Assembly (NCBI RefSeq): GCF_040939455.1
Contig: NC_134108.1
Location: 18,195,501 to 18,259,500, forward strand
Length of the DNA: 64,000 nucleotides
DNA from: Microcebus murinus
Lineage: Eukaryota > Chordata > Mammalia > Primates > Cheirogaleidae
Reading direction: 5' to 3'
Shown: positions 13,301-28,300 of the stretch, one piece after another
Layout of the letters: every line of letters begins with the position of its first letter
Position numbering within the stretch: position 1 is the stretch's first letter
Made by a program: the position numbers and the translations under genes
Notes under the pieces: model-generated
Told to the model about the DNA's origin: nothing
Seen by the model: only the letters and a program-made list of their open reading frames with translations
The model's database searches: none

Positions 13301-16300
13301 ATCAGCTCCATTACAACCACTTGACTAGTTCTAAATAATTTAGTCTATTACTTTTTATGCATTAAATGAAAGTTACAGGATATTCAACAAACGAAAAAAA
13401 GCCTTAGTGATAATTGGACCCTTGGAAAAACCAAATATGCTCAAAGTAACATAGCTGTTAAGAAGCTATAGACCAGTGTGTCTAAAGTTTTAATCTATAT
13501 ACGTGCTACTTAAAATGAAGGTTTCTTGAGAGATGTAGCAGTCAGTATGCTTCAAAGGGTTGGGCATGGAGTCCAGATATGAAGGTGACCTCTGGAAAAT
13601 GCCTCAATAATCCCAGAAATATAGATATCAAACTCCTTGGGCTGGAAAAGCAATGTTATAAACACTAGATAAAATAGACCTCCATGTCATATAATTTTGT
13701 ACTAAGAAGCAGAAAGGAGAAAGTATGTCAGTCAGAAATTAAGGAATAATTTCACGCAACATTTCAGGCTATAATTCAACATTTTGGAGAGAAAAAGAAA
13801 ACTCAAGACTCTAAACAAAAATTCAATCTAATCTCTTGGAAACTAGTACAAGAAATATTTAACTATACTGATAAACATTTCTGATTTAAATGCCAAAAAG
13901 CAATTACGTTTTCTTGCTGAATACCACAAGAAAAAATTACTCTAAATCATTTAAAAAATGCATATTTTTATCACTAGAGTATGACATCCCCATAATTAAT
14001 AAGTATTTTGCCTAATAGTAAAAAAAAAAAAAATTCTTACCCCTTGGATTAAAACATCCTGTGGACGTTTCCAGGAATAAATTTTCAATGATGGCGGTAA
14101 CTCAATCTTTCCTTCAGGGTCTTCAAAATAATGCTATATAAAAATAAATCAAGCTTTTTCTCCATATGGGTTTATTAAAATAAACATAACTCAATCTTCA
14201 TAAAAACAAATCTGTGCATAAATTTGATCAATCAATAAACATGTGTAGAGCAATTTGAGTGCTTGTTCTTAGAGCTAATTCATAGAGTATTTGGAGACTA
14301 CTGAATTTAACAATACTGCATATCATTAGCAGAAGGTGGATGGTTGTGTAGCATTTTAATTGTAGAGGAAGCAGCCCAAACAAGCATGAGCTACTTTGGA
14401 ATGTAAATTAGGTACTGGGAAAACTATTTTGGATGAGCCAGATATGGCCATATTTTCCATTGAAAAAATTTTTTTTAACTGAGTGGAGAAGATTGAGAAA
14501 TATTTACTTAATTTTCAACTGTTAGAATCACAAACAGGATTATATATAAATAAAACTTGGATCTTTGACCCAACTGACTTTCATTTATGCATTTTTAAAA
14601 TCTTATTCTTTGGAGGTAATAATTGATGCTGTACATGAAAATGTGTGAAATAATACAGAGTTCCTGTATTCTCTTTCTTGTTTCTCCAATGGTAACATCT
14701 TATGAAACTGTAGACCAGTATCAGCAAAACTCCAAGGACAACTGCTATCATTGTAAACTTAAGGCAATTAATCTTGGTAAAATATGGATTTTTCAAATCA
14801 GGGCTAAGAGCTACCATGCTACCCCCTAATGGAGATGCAATCACAAGGGTTGGACACTGTTTACCACTCACTCCAGTGGAGGGGCTATTGCTTTGTGAGC
14901 TGAGAATGCTGAGGCTGTGGGACAGAACTGGGATGGGGAGTCAGGTTCTAGCCCAGATGTTACCACTTTGCACTGTAATTTGAGCTAGTGCTCTCTGACC
15001 TTTGAAAGCTATGGTGGCAGAATAGGATATAGGTTAAGGTTCTCAAGTGTCACGTGCCATTGGATAGCCCCTCTTCACAGCAAGAATTGACTTTGTGTTT
15101 CCCTAACCATGGCTCTTGATCCAAGCGCCACAGTATCTACATTGGCATCTGATGTTCAGCCAGCCTGATTCCTATTTGCTGCCATCAAATAAAATGGACA
15201 TCAGATGACCAACACACTTGCTACTGCTCCAATCCCTCTGATTTTCTTCCAATAAATGTTCTTCCAACACACATGCCCTTGCTTTAATAACACTGATCAA
15301 TCCCAGAATTTGATACCCAACCTTCCAGAGATCTGTAAGATTTTTTCACAGTTCCCTGAAAAAAGCATGCTTGCATTCCAGGCTCCCTAAAGAGTTATTT
15401 TTTATATCCTATTTCAAAAACGCCAAGCCATTTTGCCTTTACTCTCTCTATTGTTTCTCCACACTTTGGAGTGACTCATCTCTAGGTCTTCTCCAGAACT
15501 TAACTGCTCAACTGAGGATCTGCACAATCCATCCTCCTGATGTAAATTCTGAAAGCTACACACACACAGTTCCTATGTTTTCAATTGCTGCTAAAAATGC
15601 ATAGAATATGCCCATTTTCATTTGAACTTAGAGGGTTCAAAAGCCCTTTGTATCTAAAAGTTCCATAATCACTATAGATATGGTACAAAGAATGTGTTCC
15701 CTCACATTTGGCTAATTTGGAAATTTTTCAAGTGCTAACAGAGTCAGAAATTAGCTCCCTTTATTGAATATCTTTTGTGAATAAATCACTGATATGAATC
15801 ATGCAGTTTGTGATGCTATATTTTGTGAAAAAAATTAAATGCTAATATTTTCACCATTTCAGAATGCTCTATGCAAATAGAGATACCAGAGTTCAACCTA
15901 CCAATCCTGGCAATTTTGTTTGTGTTTGAAAATTATATTGTGTTCTATAAATATTTTTAAATGAATTACTGCACCAAACGAATAGGTCATATTTTAAGTG
16001 CAACCCAGACCCATAGGCTAAACAAAGAAGACTTTACAAATAGAGTAAACATTTTTTGTTTGTTTGTTTGAGACAGGGTGTGGCTTTGTTGCCCAGGCTA
16101 TGATTAGCAGTGACTAATCATAGGTCATTGCAGCCTCAAACTCCTGAGCTCAAAAGATCCTCCCACCTCAGCCACCCAGGCAGCTGAGACTACAGGTGCA
16201 TACCACCACACCCAGATAACTTTTAAACTTTTTGTAGAGACAGAGGTCTCACTGTGTTGCTCAGGCTGGCCTGGAACTCCTAGCCTCAAGTGATCCTCCC

Positions 16301-19300
16301 GCCTCAACCTCCAAAGTGCTAGGATTATAGTCGTAAGCCACTGTGTCCAGTCAGAGTAAACATTTTAAAATAGGCAAAAGAATCTAAATTAATTGAAAAA
16401 TGTAGGAACTTCACATAGCTCCAATCTCAGGGACATATCATGTTTACAGTACAAAAAGTAAACAAAGAGCAACTCAGATCTTTATCCACATAGCCTGGAA
16501 ACATAGGAAGAGGAATCCAGGTTTTATCTCACAGTAACATCGCTTTTAAAAATCCCCTTTCTTAGAACCTCTAGGTAACAGATCACAGGTTCGCTGTGGA
16601 CTCTCATTCTTTAAACCACCTTCGAAATGCCTGCTTCCTAGTTTTGTCCAAAATCCATTGGCTAACCTGTTCTATCTCCTAATTTCCCTCTTGTTTCATT
16701 ATGACTCTGTGGTCATATCTCTTTCCTCCCACTCACCCAAATGTGATTCACCAAAGCTCAGGACTAAGGCTGGGAAAGACAAAGCATTGGCTGGTGGAGA
16801 GGGCAGGTAGACAAAGACAAAATTTCTCCTTTGAATGGAGATTGTGGAGAAGAATGGGCACGCTCTCATGTTAACAAATCTTATTCTATTGTTTGAAACC
16901 AAACATGAAATTGAAAACCAAAATGAAATCTAGTTGCATTCAAGTCTACTTACAAATACAGGGCTTTTTGCTGTTTTGTCCTTTTCTTTTCCACTTTTGC
17001 CTGCATCCCACTTTTCTGCATTTACATCACTTTCACTCCATTCTGGCCAGATGGGGAATCTCCCCTTCTTTTGTTCAATAGAACTAGATTGTACATTGCT
17101 GCCAAAAGGGTAGAAACTAGAGAGAGACAGAGAAAGAGAGAGAAGGTTAGTTTTAATTAAAATCTCTGAGATAAAATATTGGATTGATTGTGTGACATAA
17201 ATTTAATTATCTTATGATCAGAGTCATGTTAAATACATTTTTTAATACAGTCATATCTGTAGGCACACAGCTTTCACATGTCTGAGTTCTAAAGACTGAA
17301 ATGATCCCAAAGAGATTACTTCATCTATCAATTTTGAGCATTAGTTCCTACTTACTAATGTAAGATATTAATAAATAAACACAGTGTTATCATATATCAT
17401 AAACACATAAGACTATTTACACATGATTCACACTTAAAGAAAATCCTTTGCACTTATTATAGTAATAGCTTTTGGAATATCAATACAAATTTAATTTTGA
17501 TTTTTTTCCAGTGTATTATGTGATCATTATTTTAAAAGAAAACCATAAAATACAAATCAATACAATACAATACAAAATACAATAAGAAAAAGCTATCCAT
17601 CTCACTCTAGACACTACATTTTTTTCATTATTTAGAGAATACTTTATTAGTTTCTGTAATCAAACCCATGTAGATAAGACCTTACATATTTAATACAGTG
17701 CGTTACCCCTGTACAAATGGAAAAAAAAATTAAGTTTAACGTTTCTTAATTAACAGACCAATATGGCTGTTAATTTCTGTATAATGCCAACTCAACACGG
17801 TAAACTGGGATACTTTTTCCAAAGTTGACAGCACAGCTAAAGTTTCCAAAAATTCAAATTATATATATTGTGTATATATATATATTTATATAAAAAGACC
17901 AATAATAGCAGTATGTTATACATCAATAGCAGCAACAGCTTTTCCAGGTTCTGCGGTCATCTGAACAATATTATAGAGGTATCAGGACACTCCATAAAAA
18001 AAAGGGGAGGAAGAGAGAGGTAAAAAAACAAAACCTCAGAAAACAGCAAAGTTCTGTCACTGTTGTGGTACCTGGCACCATTTGTTTTATTAGCTTCTGA
18101 ATCATCATCTGGAAAGAAAACATTCTAGAGTAATATCATTAAAAACAGCTCTGATAAAGCACAGTCACTACTATATATCATAAAGCAGGTACAAGATATT
18201 TTACATTCACAGAGGTATGATACAGTACTGTCCTGCATCTGTAATACTAGAGGATACAATTAAAAAGGCATTATTTGAGACTTGATTCTACTTTTCCAGC
18301 AGAGGGCCCAAAGGATGGTATGACACAGCTCTAAAGAAATGCACCTTCTTAAACAGGATTTCCTTTCATTCACGGCACAGTTCTAGGTATTCACTGCTCT
18401 TCATGAACATAAGCAAAAAACTGTTAAAAAAAAAAAAAAAAGAAAAAGAAAACCGGGGGTAGGGGAAGGAACTATTGGATTCATACAAAGATGACTGAGT
18501 GGAGGCAAGCAAGACCCAGCCTAACTAGCATTTTACCAGATCTGTCATGTTTGAATGGTGAGAGCTCCATGGGAAAAAGGAGTCACCAAGTAGCGCTTCA
18601 AAGCTGCAGACCACAACCAAAACACAGCATCATTTCAAACAGAAGCAGTAGCCAAACATTGCTCACTTGGATATGGTTCAAGGATGCTGACATCAATATT
18701 TAATCATCTGTGCACTCATCCAGGAAGAAGGGGAAATCAGTTACTACTGTACTTTGATTGTGTTCAACTCAATCACCATGTTACAAAAATAGCAAGCTGC
18801 CATAATAAAAAATAAGGCTCCTCTATCCAGCACCAGTTATCTTCAGTTCCTCGCTTCTAAGCCTACAAATGCCACAACCATGTCCAAAGACCATAAGGGA
18901 GCAAAGAAACCACATCTGATGTGGTTCATATTTTAGTGGATTCATATTTTAGTGGATTCTTGAAACAAAATAAAGAGCATAAATTAAGTAATATACATAG
19001 TATACAGTCATTCATTGCTTAATGATGGGGATATATTCTAAGAAATGCATTGTTATCTGATTTTATTATTCTGTGAACAACAGAAAGTGTACTTACACAA
19101 ATCTAGATGGTATAGTCTACTACACACCTAGGTTACAGGTTTGGCAAATTGCTCCTAGTCCACAAACCTGTACAGCACTTACTGGACTGAATACTATAGG
19201 CAATTGTAACACAATGGTAAGTATTTGTGTATCTAAACATATTTAAACATAGAAAAGGCACAGTAAAAATATAGTATGAGAGATAAAACAAAGTGGCACT

Positions 19301-22300
19301 TGTATAGGGCACTTACCATGAATGGAGCTTGCAGGACTGGAAGTTGCTCCAGGTGAGTCAGTCAGCAGCTAGTAAGTGAACTGAAGGCCTAGGACATTAC
19401 TGTACACTAATGTAGACTTTATAAATACTGTGCACTTAGGCTACACTAAATTTATAAAAAAAAATTTCTTTCTTCAATAACAAATTAACTTTATCTTACT
19501 AAGTGACCACCTCCGCATATGCAGTTAATTGCTGACCAAAGCATCGTTATATAGTGCATGACTATATTTGAAAGTGAAAAATGTCAAGAGGAAGTATAAA
19601 ACGGGACAGGGAGATTGAAGAGTTCAGGTATTCAATTTTTACAAATGGAGTTAAGGAAAATGGCTTTAATAAGGTAATATTTAAATAGTGAAGGAAAGTG
19701 AGGTGTCAAGCCATGTGACTATCCATGGAAAGAATGCTCCAGATGCAGGAAACAGCAGGCCCCAACAGCAAAGAGTATTCCAGATGCAGATAGCAACCTG
19801 CTTAGTTTAAGAATAATACGGAGGTCAGCTGAGCGAAAGGGGAAGTAAAGGAAGATGATCGCAGGGAGGTAACAGATGTGAAGATTGTTGAGACGATCTA
19901 AGCCAGGGCAAGGGCGTTGGTCTTTATGTGGGCGAGACAGGATGCCAAAGGAGGGCTTGGAACACAAAACGATGTGACTGAAATTTGATGATCACTCTTG
20001 ATGCTATGTTGAGAAAAGACCAAAGGAGCCAAGGGAGACAACGTATGTGGCTTCGGAATAACGTGTGAGCGCTAATGGGGACTTTGACTGGGTTGGTAAC
20101 TGTAGAGAAGGCAAAAAATAATCAGATTCTGTGTATGCTTTCAAGGTAAAGAAAGTAGAGTAGATATTTCTTGATAGACAGAAGACTGCGTGATGAGGCA
20201 GGATTGAGGCAGGGGGCATAAAACAGCAGTTCACTGATGAATGAGTTGTGTTTTAGATGTCCAAAATACATCCTCAAGAGGTGTTGAATGGGTAGTTTGA
20301 TTTAAGATTCTGAAGTGTAGGAGAAGAAAATGGGCTAAAAGTGAAACTTTGAAAGTCGTCGGCATTTAGATGGTATTTAAAGGATCAAATCACCAAGAAA
20401 ATGACTGCTTGAGAAAGAGGCACTTCCAGGCATGCTATTCAAAATGCCTAACAACTGGTATGCACGGAGCATCAACCAATCTAAATGGAGCCTGACTGTA
20501 ACGCTGGGTCAGTGTCTTCAAAGCTTCTAGCTAGGCCAGATATTTATTCTTTATTTTTGTTTTGGGGGCAGGGATGTAAAGTCCTCGGGGTAGGTAAGGG
20601 ACTCAGGGCAAAAGGCAGACATGTCTAGGGCTCAAAGGTATTGGTAAGGTACTTGTAATAAATAAAAAAGTACTTTAATACTCTAATAAGCAATACAACT
20701 ACATTTATACCCTGGTACTATATGTTTAACGGTTAGACAGATAAAGAAGAAATGATTAATAAAACTGAGAAAAAAGTAGTCATTGAATGTGATAGACAAA
20801 ATAATCCTCCCCACTCCAAATACATATACATCTTAGTCCCGGAAAACTGTGAACATGTTACCTCCCGTGACCAAAGGGAGTTTGTAAATGGGAGTAAGTA
20901 TTTTGAGATAGGCAATTATCCTGGATTATCTGGGTGGGCCCAGTGTAACGCACGGGGTCCTTAAAAGTGGAAGAGGGAGACAGAAGAGTTCAGAGGGAAA
21001 GGTGACAAATGAAGAATGATTAAAGGCAAACTTGCTGGTTTCGAAAACTGAGAAAGGAGACCACGCACCAAGGAACGTGGGCAGGTTCTAGAAGCTGGAA
21101 AAGGCAAGGAATGGGAGTCTATCTTTAGAGCCTACAGAAAGGAAAGCAGCCCTGTTGAAACCTATTGTCAGCTCAGTCCCATGTTGGACTTCGGACCTCG
21201 AGAATTCTAAGACAATAAATTTGTGTGGATTTAGGCCACTAAGTTTATGGTATTTTTGCAGCAGCAGCAATAGGAAAATAATACAGTGAGGCAAGACAAA
21301 CACAGTAGAAGGTGATGTCTTGGAAACCAAGTGAAGCAATCTTCTTCAAAACTGAGGGAATGAGCAATAGGCCCAAATGCAGCTAATAGGTCAAGATGAA
21401 ATGAAAACAACTAAATGTTGAATTTAGCAACAAGAAGATTAAAGTCTCTCTCGAATATCACCTCTGGGGGGTGAGGGCTGGAGGAAGTGCTTTCCTGAAT
21501 ATTCTATCTATTATAGGAACCCTCACCTCTCTACATCTTTTCATATTGCTTCATTTCTGTAGTATCTGACAACAGTCTCACTAACCCTTTGTCTACATCC
21601 CTACTGTGCATCTCCACAGGTAGGATGTGTAAGTTCCACAGGGTCAAGAACATTGGATTTTTTTGTTCATTTTCTCCATCTCCAGCAACTGGACCAGTAG
21701 CTGGACAAAGTAGGAAATTTGTCTATCATCTATTTATGTGAAATGAAAGAATGGATGTCTTTATTTTACATTTCTAATAATTCCTAATTGGAACTGTTTC
21801 AAACTGTTGTACGTAGGTAGAGATTGACCGGATGCTTACCAATCCTGTTCCTATTTCTTTTGATGTGTGACTAGGTTTACGTGATGGCATCTTGGACAAC
21901 AGAATGTGGGTAAATAACAGTATTCACCTCCAGGTTCATACAACATCCTGTGAGATACTTCTCACTCTCTTCCTGCTCAGTGTATGGCTAAGTTCTATGA
22001 GGACACCTTCCAAAATGGTGACACCTCAAGAGGAAATGAGCCAAGACCCCTTATTTACAACATTCCAAGCTACCACTTGATACCCACCTACCTGTTCAGA
22101 CTTTGGGATAATGAAAAATGTCTTTTGTCATTTAAGTCACTGAGATTTGGGGGTTGTTTGATATTGTAGCATTGACTAAAGAATGTAGTTCCTTTCTTAG
22201 GATTTGAATCTCCTCTTTTATATCTTTAATCATTATAAGCATACACATGCTATATCACTTACAGATTTTTCTTCTATTACCTTACATTCATAATACTTGA

Positions 22301-25300
22301 TTCTCTCGTAAATTCTGCCTATCTTTTGTGTATTCTTTGATTATGTGCTTATCCTTATCAGGGTTTTCTCCTCCTCTCCCCTTGCTCTGAGGCAACCCTG
22401 TGTTGAGAGACTGTACTTTCAATATTATATTGAGTTTTCTTCTGTAAGAAACCCCAAATGAATAAGCCAAATCTCAAACCTATGCGTTCAAAGGGTTTCC
22501 ATTTCTCAAGCAAGACTTTTTGTTCAGCCCGACATCAGGCAGAGAAAAATGGTAGCTTTCTTATAATCTTCCTGAGCTTAGGTGGATTTTCTCAGTCACC
22601 TTTTTAAAGAGAATTAAACTCTTGGATAACCATGTCTTTGCCAAACTCTGAAGCACTCCCTTTCCTCATTTGAGCTCAAGGCCTTGTCCTATATATGCTA
22701 AAACAAAAGATTACAGTTTTATAAGACTTACAAGGCTTCCCTCAGAGCCATGACACTCTGATCTTCAATCCTTTCCTTGTTTCTGAATCCTGACACAATT
22801 TTTATTCTTTTTTTTTTTTTTTTTTTTTTGCCCTGAAGAGACAGTCTCACTATGTTGCCCAGGCTGGCCTTGAGCTCCTGGGTTGAAGTGATCCTACTGC
22901 CTCGATTTCTCAAGTAGCTAAGAGTACAGGTGTGTGGCTACCATGCCTGGCTTTTATTTTTATACAGAAATTTCTAGATATTATCATTCTTTTAAAATCT
23001 CAATTCACCATCTTGCTGGAAAAGAAAATTTGAGAATTTATACATTGTTAAGGAGTGTTCCTAAGTAGCATGTAAGAATATAAAAGAGGTAAGTATGACT
23101 AGAATAGTTTTCAGGGAAAAATGAAGTATTTTTCATATTATTAATAGAAAAATCAAGGCATAAATTAGTACATTATAATATCTCTGTTTTATTGAGCATT
23201 ATTACAAGCCTACAGATAAAAAAAATTACTGATTTTATATACACCAAAACTATGATAAAACTACCTCATTTGGGAAGCTCAAAATCTTAAAATCTATTTT
23301 TTAAAAGGAAAGTATAATTTCTTAAAAAATAAGCACTCTGCTAAGATTGTTTTTCTTCCCTGTTCATTCTGTCAAATGTAAGTAAATGTTCTAGCTTCCG
23401 CCCTTAAGCTATTAAGCTTTATCTCTAATTGGCCTACTTTCCTTGTAACACATAAAATCTATTTCCATCTATATTGAATATTACTTTAAAAGATTCTCAT
23501 TAGTAGTGTCTTATACCAGTGTGATAGATCACTTGTAGTGTTACACATGTGATATAAACAAAGCTCAGATGCAGCTCAAGGTCAAATAGAAGAGAGATTT
23601 AAAATGACCCTGTAAAATGTTGCTTTGAAACTCTCAGCACAGTACGCCTTTGAAATTCACTAGGAGAACGTACCTACTGCTCTAGCATAGTTGGGATCCT
23701 TTAAATATTCAAAGCACATTATTCCTGTCCTCATCAATTATGAAAAAAAGATAATTTTTAAACACAAAAGTAATGCCGGAAGAATTAGGAACTGGTGATA
23801 CTGGGAAATAAATGTTGCCAATTTTTAGAAAATTCCAACCTGCAACACTGAAAAGTCAGAGTGATTCGCAGAGACACTTTATTCACATAGCAATATACCC
23901 ATACACTTGTGATTTAATTCATTAAAATTGCAAGTTGTATAAAATATTTCAAAAATAAATCTGTAAGTACATGGCTAAAGGCTCCCTCCCCACACAGTAA
24001 GTCTAAATATGTCGGAAACATTATTTTTTAAAAATGTAATAAAAATCAGTGAGAAATGTGTATAATATAAAATCTGTATATTCTAAATGCTTAATATGGG
24101 GTATTCCAAAGAAAACCAATGTTTGGAGAGAGGAGGCAACAGGCTGATCGCTAGAGTAGAAATATAAAACATGAATGTGCTACTGGAGAAATGAGAGTGA
24201 GCACAAAGGAAGCAAATGCTCATGGCTGAAAGCCATTGAAAAATATCAGTGGACTAATTACAGAAAGAACCTACAGTGGTGGGTTGGGGGCTAAAATAGT
24301 GTAACCCACAAGGAGGTACTGAGCAGTGGCAACAAAAGCTTAAAAGTCTAGAAGTCTATGCTGGAAAGGAAACTATAACTACCCTGTAAATGTCAGGAGA
24401 CCAGAAATACGTTTTGTGAAGGAGCAAGTGGCTAGAGTTACTCATAAGTGCCTGGCTTTGAACTAAGACTGGCATAACTCCCCCTACAGTTTGTGGTATA
24501 ACAGGCGATGTGTCGCTTGCCCATGGTTCCCTGAGGAAACAGAAAGGCTGGCTGAAAGAAAAAGAAGGAGGGTGAGGGCAGCCCTCCACTGCCATGGGTG
24601 TGGCATCAGGGCTAGCATTTCCTAGACAGCAGAAAAGCCTCCAACCTCCCAATGTTAAGACTTGTGTTGGGGTAAGGTGGGGATAGGGTAATATAAAAAG
24701 AAATTTTAATTTTTATGGTAAATCCACCCACTAATCAGAAAGGTCTCTGTTCTGGTATTGGAATAGAGTGCTAGAGGCCCTCTGTTCATCTATTAACTAC
24801 CTATTAGCTGAATTATGGATAGGTCCTGGAATTCCCAGATAGAGAGGCCAGAGTTTAAAAGGAGCAGGATATTCATCTGAAAGCTTAAAAAATCAGCTGT
24901 TTGCCAGCTGGTAAGGAAGTATTTCAATATTATAATGGCTATCCTGTCCTTTTTAGCAGTGCATACCAACTCAGCAATGAGTAAGGAGCTGAACATCCTG
25001 GAAGCCCATCCAAACTCCATAACACAGAACAGTATGCATGAGTTTAGAGCATCTACCTAAGATGAACCAAAAAACTGAAATTACAAAGCAAAACAAGAAG
25101 CTTAAAATTATAAAGGGCAGTAAGTAAATAGATTAGAAGAAAGAACTTACATCCAAGGAAAGAGAAGTAATATGACAAACTTAATAAGTCTTTAGAATGA
25201 GTGCATTTTGAACTCTCAAGAAGATAAAGGAGGGATGGTTTGTACCTTGCAATTAAACAAGGAAAATATTGAACAAAAAATACATATGAAAAAAGAAATC

Positions 25301-28300
25301 TAAAAAAATTTTAGTAATGAACATTTCAGATATTGAAACAAAGACTTGATAAAATGGCATGAAGAGTAGATAAAGTACAGGTGAAGTAAGAAGAGAGCTA
25401 GATTTAGGAGGCAGAATTTTAAAAATCTGGTATTTGTATAGAGAGATAAAGAGATATAAAATATGAAATAGACAAGTAGATATATTGGAAAACTCAAATA
25501 TGTGCTTAATAGGAGATCCAGACAAACAAAATTATTAGAATGTTGGAAGAGGGGGTAAATTTGAAAATAGGATAGCTGAAAAGTGTTCAGAATTGATAAA
25601 AGATGTGTCCTCAGATTGGAAAAAGTCAATCAAGCAATAAATAGGATAAACAGGAGGCTGAGCAGTGTCAATCTGAACCTAGATATATCAAATGACTATA
25701 GATCAATGATGTAGATGTATTCCATTGACATAGAGAATTCTCAAATTACCTTAAAATGAAAAACAATCAAATTGACAGCAATAGTAGACACCAGAAAGCA
25801 AGGAAGTGGTATCTCAAAGCTTAGGTAAAATAACTGTCAATCTTGAAATCTATACCCACGTAAACTCTTATTCAAAAGTGATATGGAAACATTTATCTTA
25901 AATGAAATAAAAACATATTAAAACTGAGTTTATCATAACAGAATCTTGTCAAATATATATATATTTATATATATTTTATATATAAATATATATATACTGA
26001 AGAATTTATCTCAGAAAGACAGAAAATAACCCCAGAATGAAAGTGTGAGATTTAAGTAGCAATGGTAAGCAAATGAGTCAATATAACATTTTGATAAAAT
26101 TTTTAAGAGTATTACCTGCAAACATAATAATAACAATAACTTTATGCTTTAAAAAGCTATAATGAAAACTCTAGCAAATAAAAATAAAAGAGATGAGGGA
26201 GGAATTCTAGGGATCCTACCATGCCAGTTTGTTTCTGTTTTTGTTTTCTAGTAATGATACTGAATAACTGTAGACTTTGTAGGAAAGTATCTAAAGATAA
26301 ACACACATGTAAAAAAAAATAAGGATATTCCAAGAAATAAAATGTAAAACTTCCAAACTAAGAAAGAACAGAGAGGATAACTCTAATGTTAGGCAAGAAC
26401 TAATTGTAAACTATGCCATAGGTAGAAGGAAAATTAGGAAAGCAAAAACTTTTAAATAAGGATCAAATCAAGCAATATATCTGGAGAATAAAACATTTTA
26501 GAAAAATACTGTTTCAGAATGAGAAAGGAATCTCACTCAACCAACAGTCCACTTATTTCTAACTAGCATTTACTAAACATCTGCTTTGTGACAAGCACTC
26601 TGCTAGATGAAAGGGTTAGAAACATGTAAACATGTACCTCTGCTGTTGAGTTTATTTAGAATGCAAGCAGGTAGACAGATAACTTCAATATAACAAGGTA
26701 TGTGCAGAGATGAAAGTAGTCCCAGGTGACAGAAATAAGGACATTGTGCCAGTGTTGAGGCAATTAGGAGAAACCTCCCACAAAAAAAAAAAATAATGGC
26801 ATCTGACAGGTCTTGAAAGATAACGAGAAATTTTCCAGGTTAGAAAAGGAGAAAAGGCATCACTAGGAAAAAAAAGAACAGCACAAGAGACAGTACAAAA
26901 TCAAGAAACGCCAGAAGAGGTGGACAGATCTATGAGTTCTTCAGTACCACATAAGCAAACAATATATAGCAAGGAGGAGAAAATTAGGTTGAAGAAAAAC
27001 AAAAGGTAGGCAAACAGCTTCAAGGATTTTGAACCCCATCAAGGATTTTGCTGAGGAGTTTGAACTTGATTTTCTAGTCAGCATCGACTGCTCAATGTAA
27101 AGAGATAACATTTTATTCATAGATTGATATTATTTTTAACATTTACTCACAGTTTAAAATATGAAGCTAGAGTAACACTGCAGTTTAAATACAGCTTTAA
27201 AATGAGCACAGTAATGATAATAATTAAAAATATTTGATTTAATATAATTTTCATCAGATCTGAAAATTGCACTCTTCCAATCAAAATTCTTATATGAAGG
27301 TGTCCCTGATAAATCATAAACCAATTTTTAAAATATAATATATAATTGCAATTATATCCAATTTGGGATTTTATTTTTAAGAAAAAAAAATGCTATCTAT
27401 ATCTGCAAAGTATTACTCGTGGATACGTGTTTGTAAATACTGCTTTAAAATCTATCATCTTAATATTTAAAAGCAAAGTGTCAAATTTAAATAATAAGCC
27501 TAAGGGATATCACTCCCATCTCAGGGTCACAGAGACTGGATTTACCCTCCCTCCTGGGATAATAATAAACGTGGACAAAATACATAAAACTGATTTTGAA
27601 GATGGGGACATCAAGTGAGGAAGGACAATGATCTCTGAATGATGAGAAACAAATGATATGAGCCCTTTGCCCCAGCTTATGGCCCTGACAGAATTTTCAG
27701 AATAAAATTCAGGGAGAGGTAGCCCAGGTATATCCCTGAAGATTCCTTGAGTAGAGGTAGCTGGAGTTTGCAGGACAGTGTACTGAAACAGAGAGAGCTT
27801 CAAAGAGAGAACTCCTGAGATCTTCAGAGTGTCACCCATGAGTACTCAACAAAATACTTGTCAGCACATGTCCATGAGGAAGTTACCCAAAGCCAGAGGA
27901 AAAAAAAAAAATACTCAAAAGAATTGGAAGACTCATACATGGTCAGGACTAGTACTATTATTCCTAGTCCCATGGGACACTGAGAAAAGTATTCAGAAAC
28001 ATCTTACCTCAGTCAAGGAGAATAACTGGCCCTATATTAAGCATGGTTCTGGTCCCACAAAACAAATCTTAAAAGCAAAATCTGAAAGAATCAAGCCATT
28101 TCTAGGCAATTAATCTACCTTCTAGAACAAAGCTCAAGAATATTTATAGTGTTACAAAATATCTGGCATTCAACAAGGTAAAACCATCATGTCTGTTATG
28201 CAAACAAAAATTACCAGGCATGAGAAGAAATAAGAACATATGACTAATGGAGAGAGAAAAAAAACTGAATTAGATTCATAACTGACAGAGATGTTAAAAT

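Noticed and set aside
14581..14871. 96-codon minus frame with a hydrophobic segment resembling a small membrane protein
   Set aside because: A chance hydrophobic stretch in A/T-rich intron DNA; no conservation evidence or family match.
2257..17116. Possibility that the androglobin exons are a processed pseudogene
   Set aside because: Exons are separated by introns with consensus GT/AG borders and intact phase, so this is the genuine gene.
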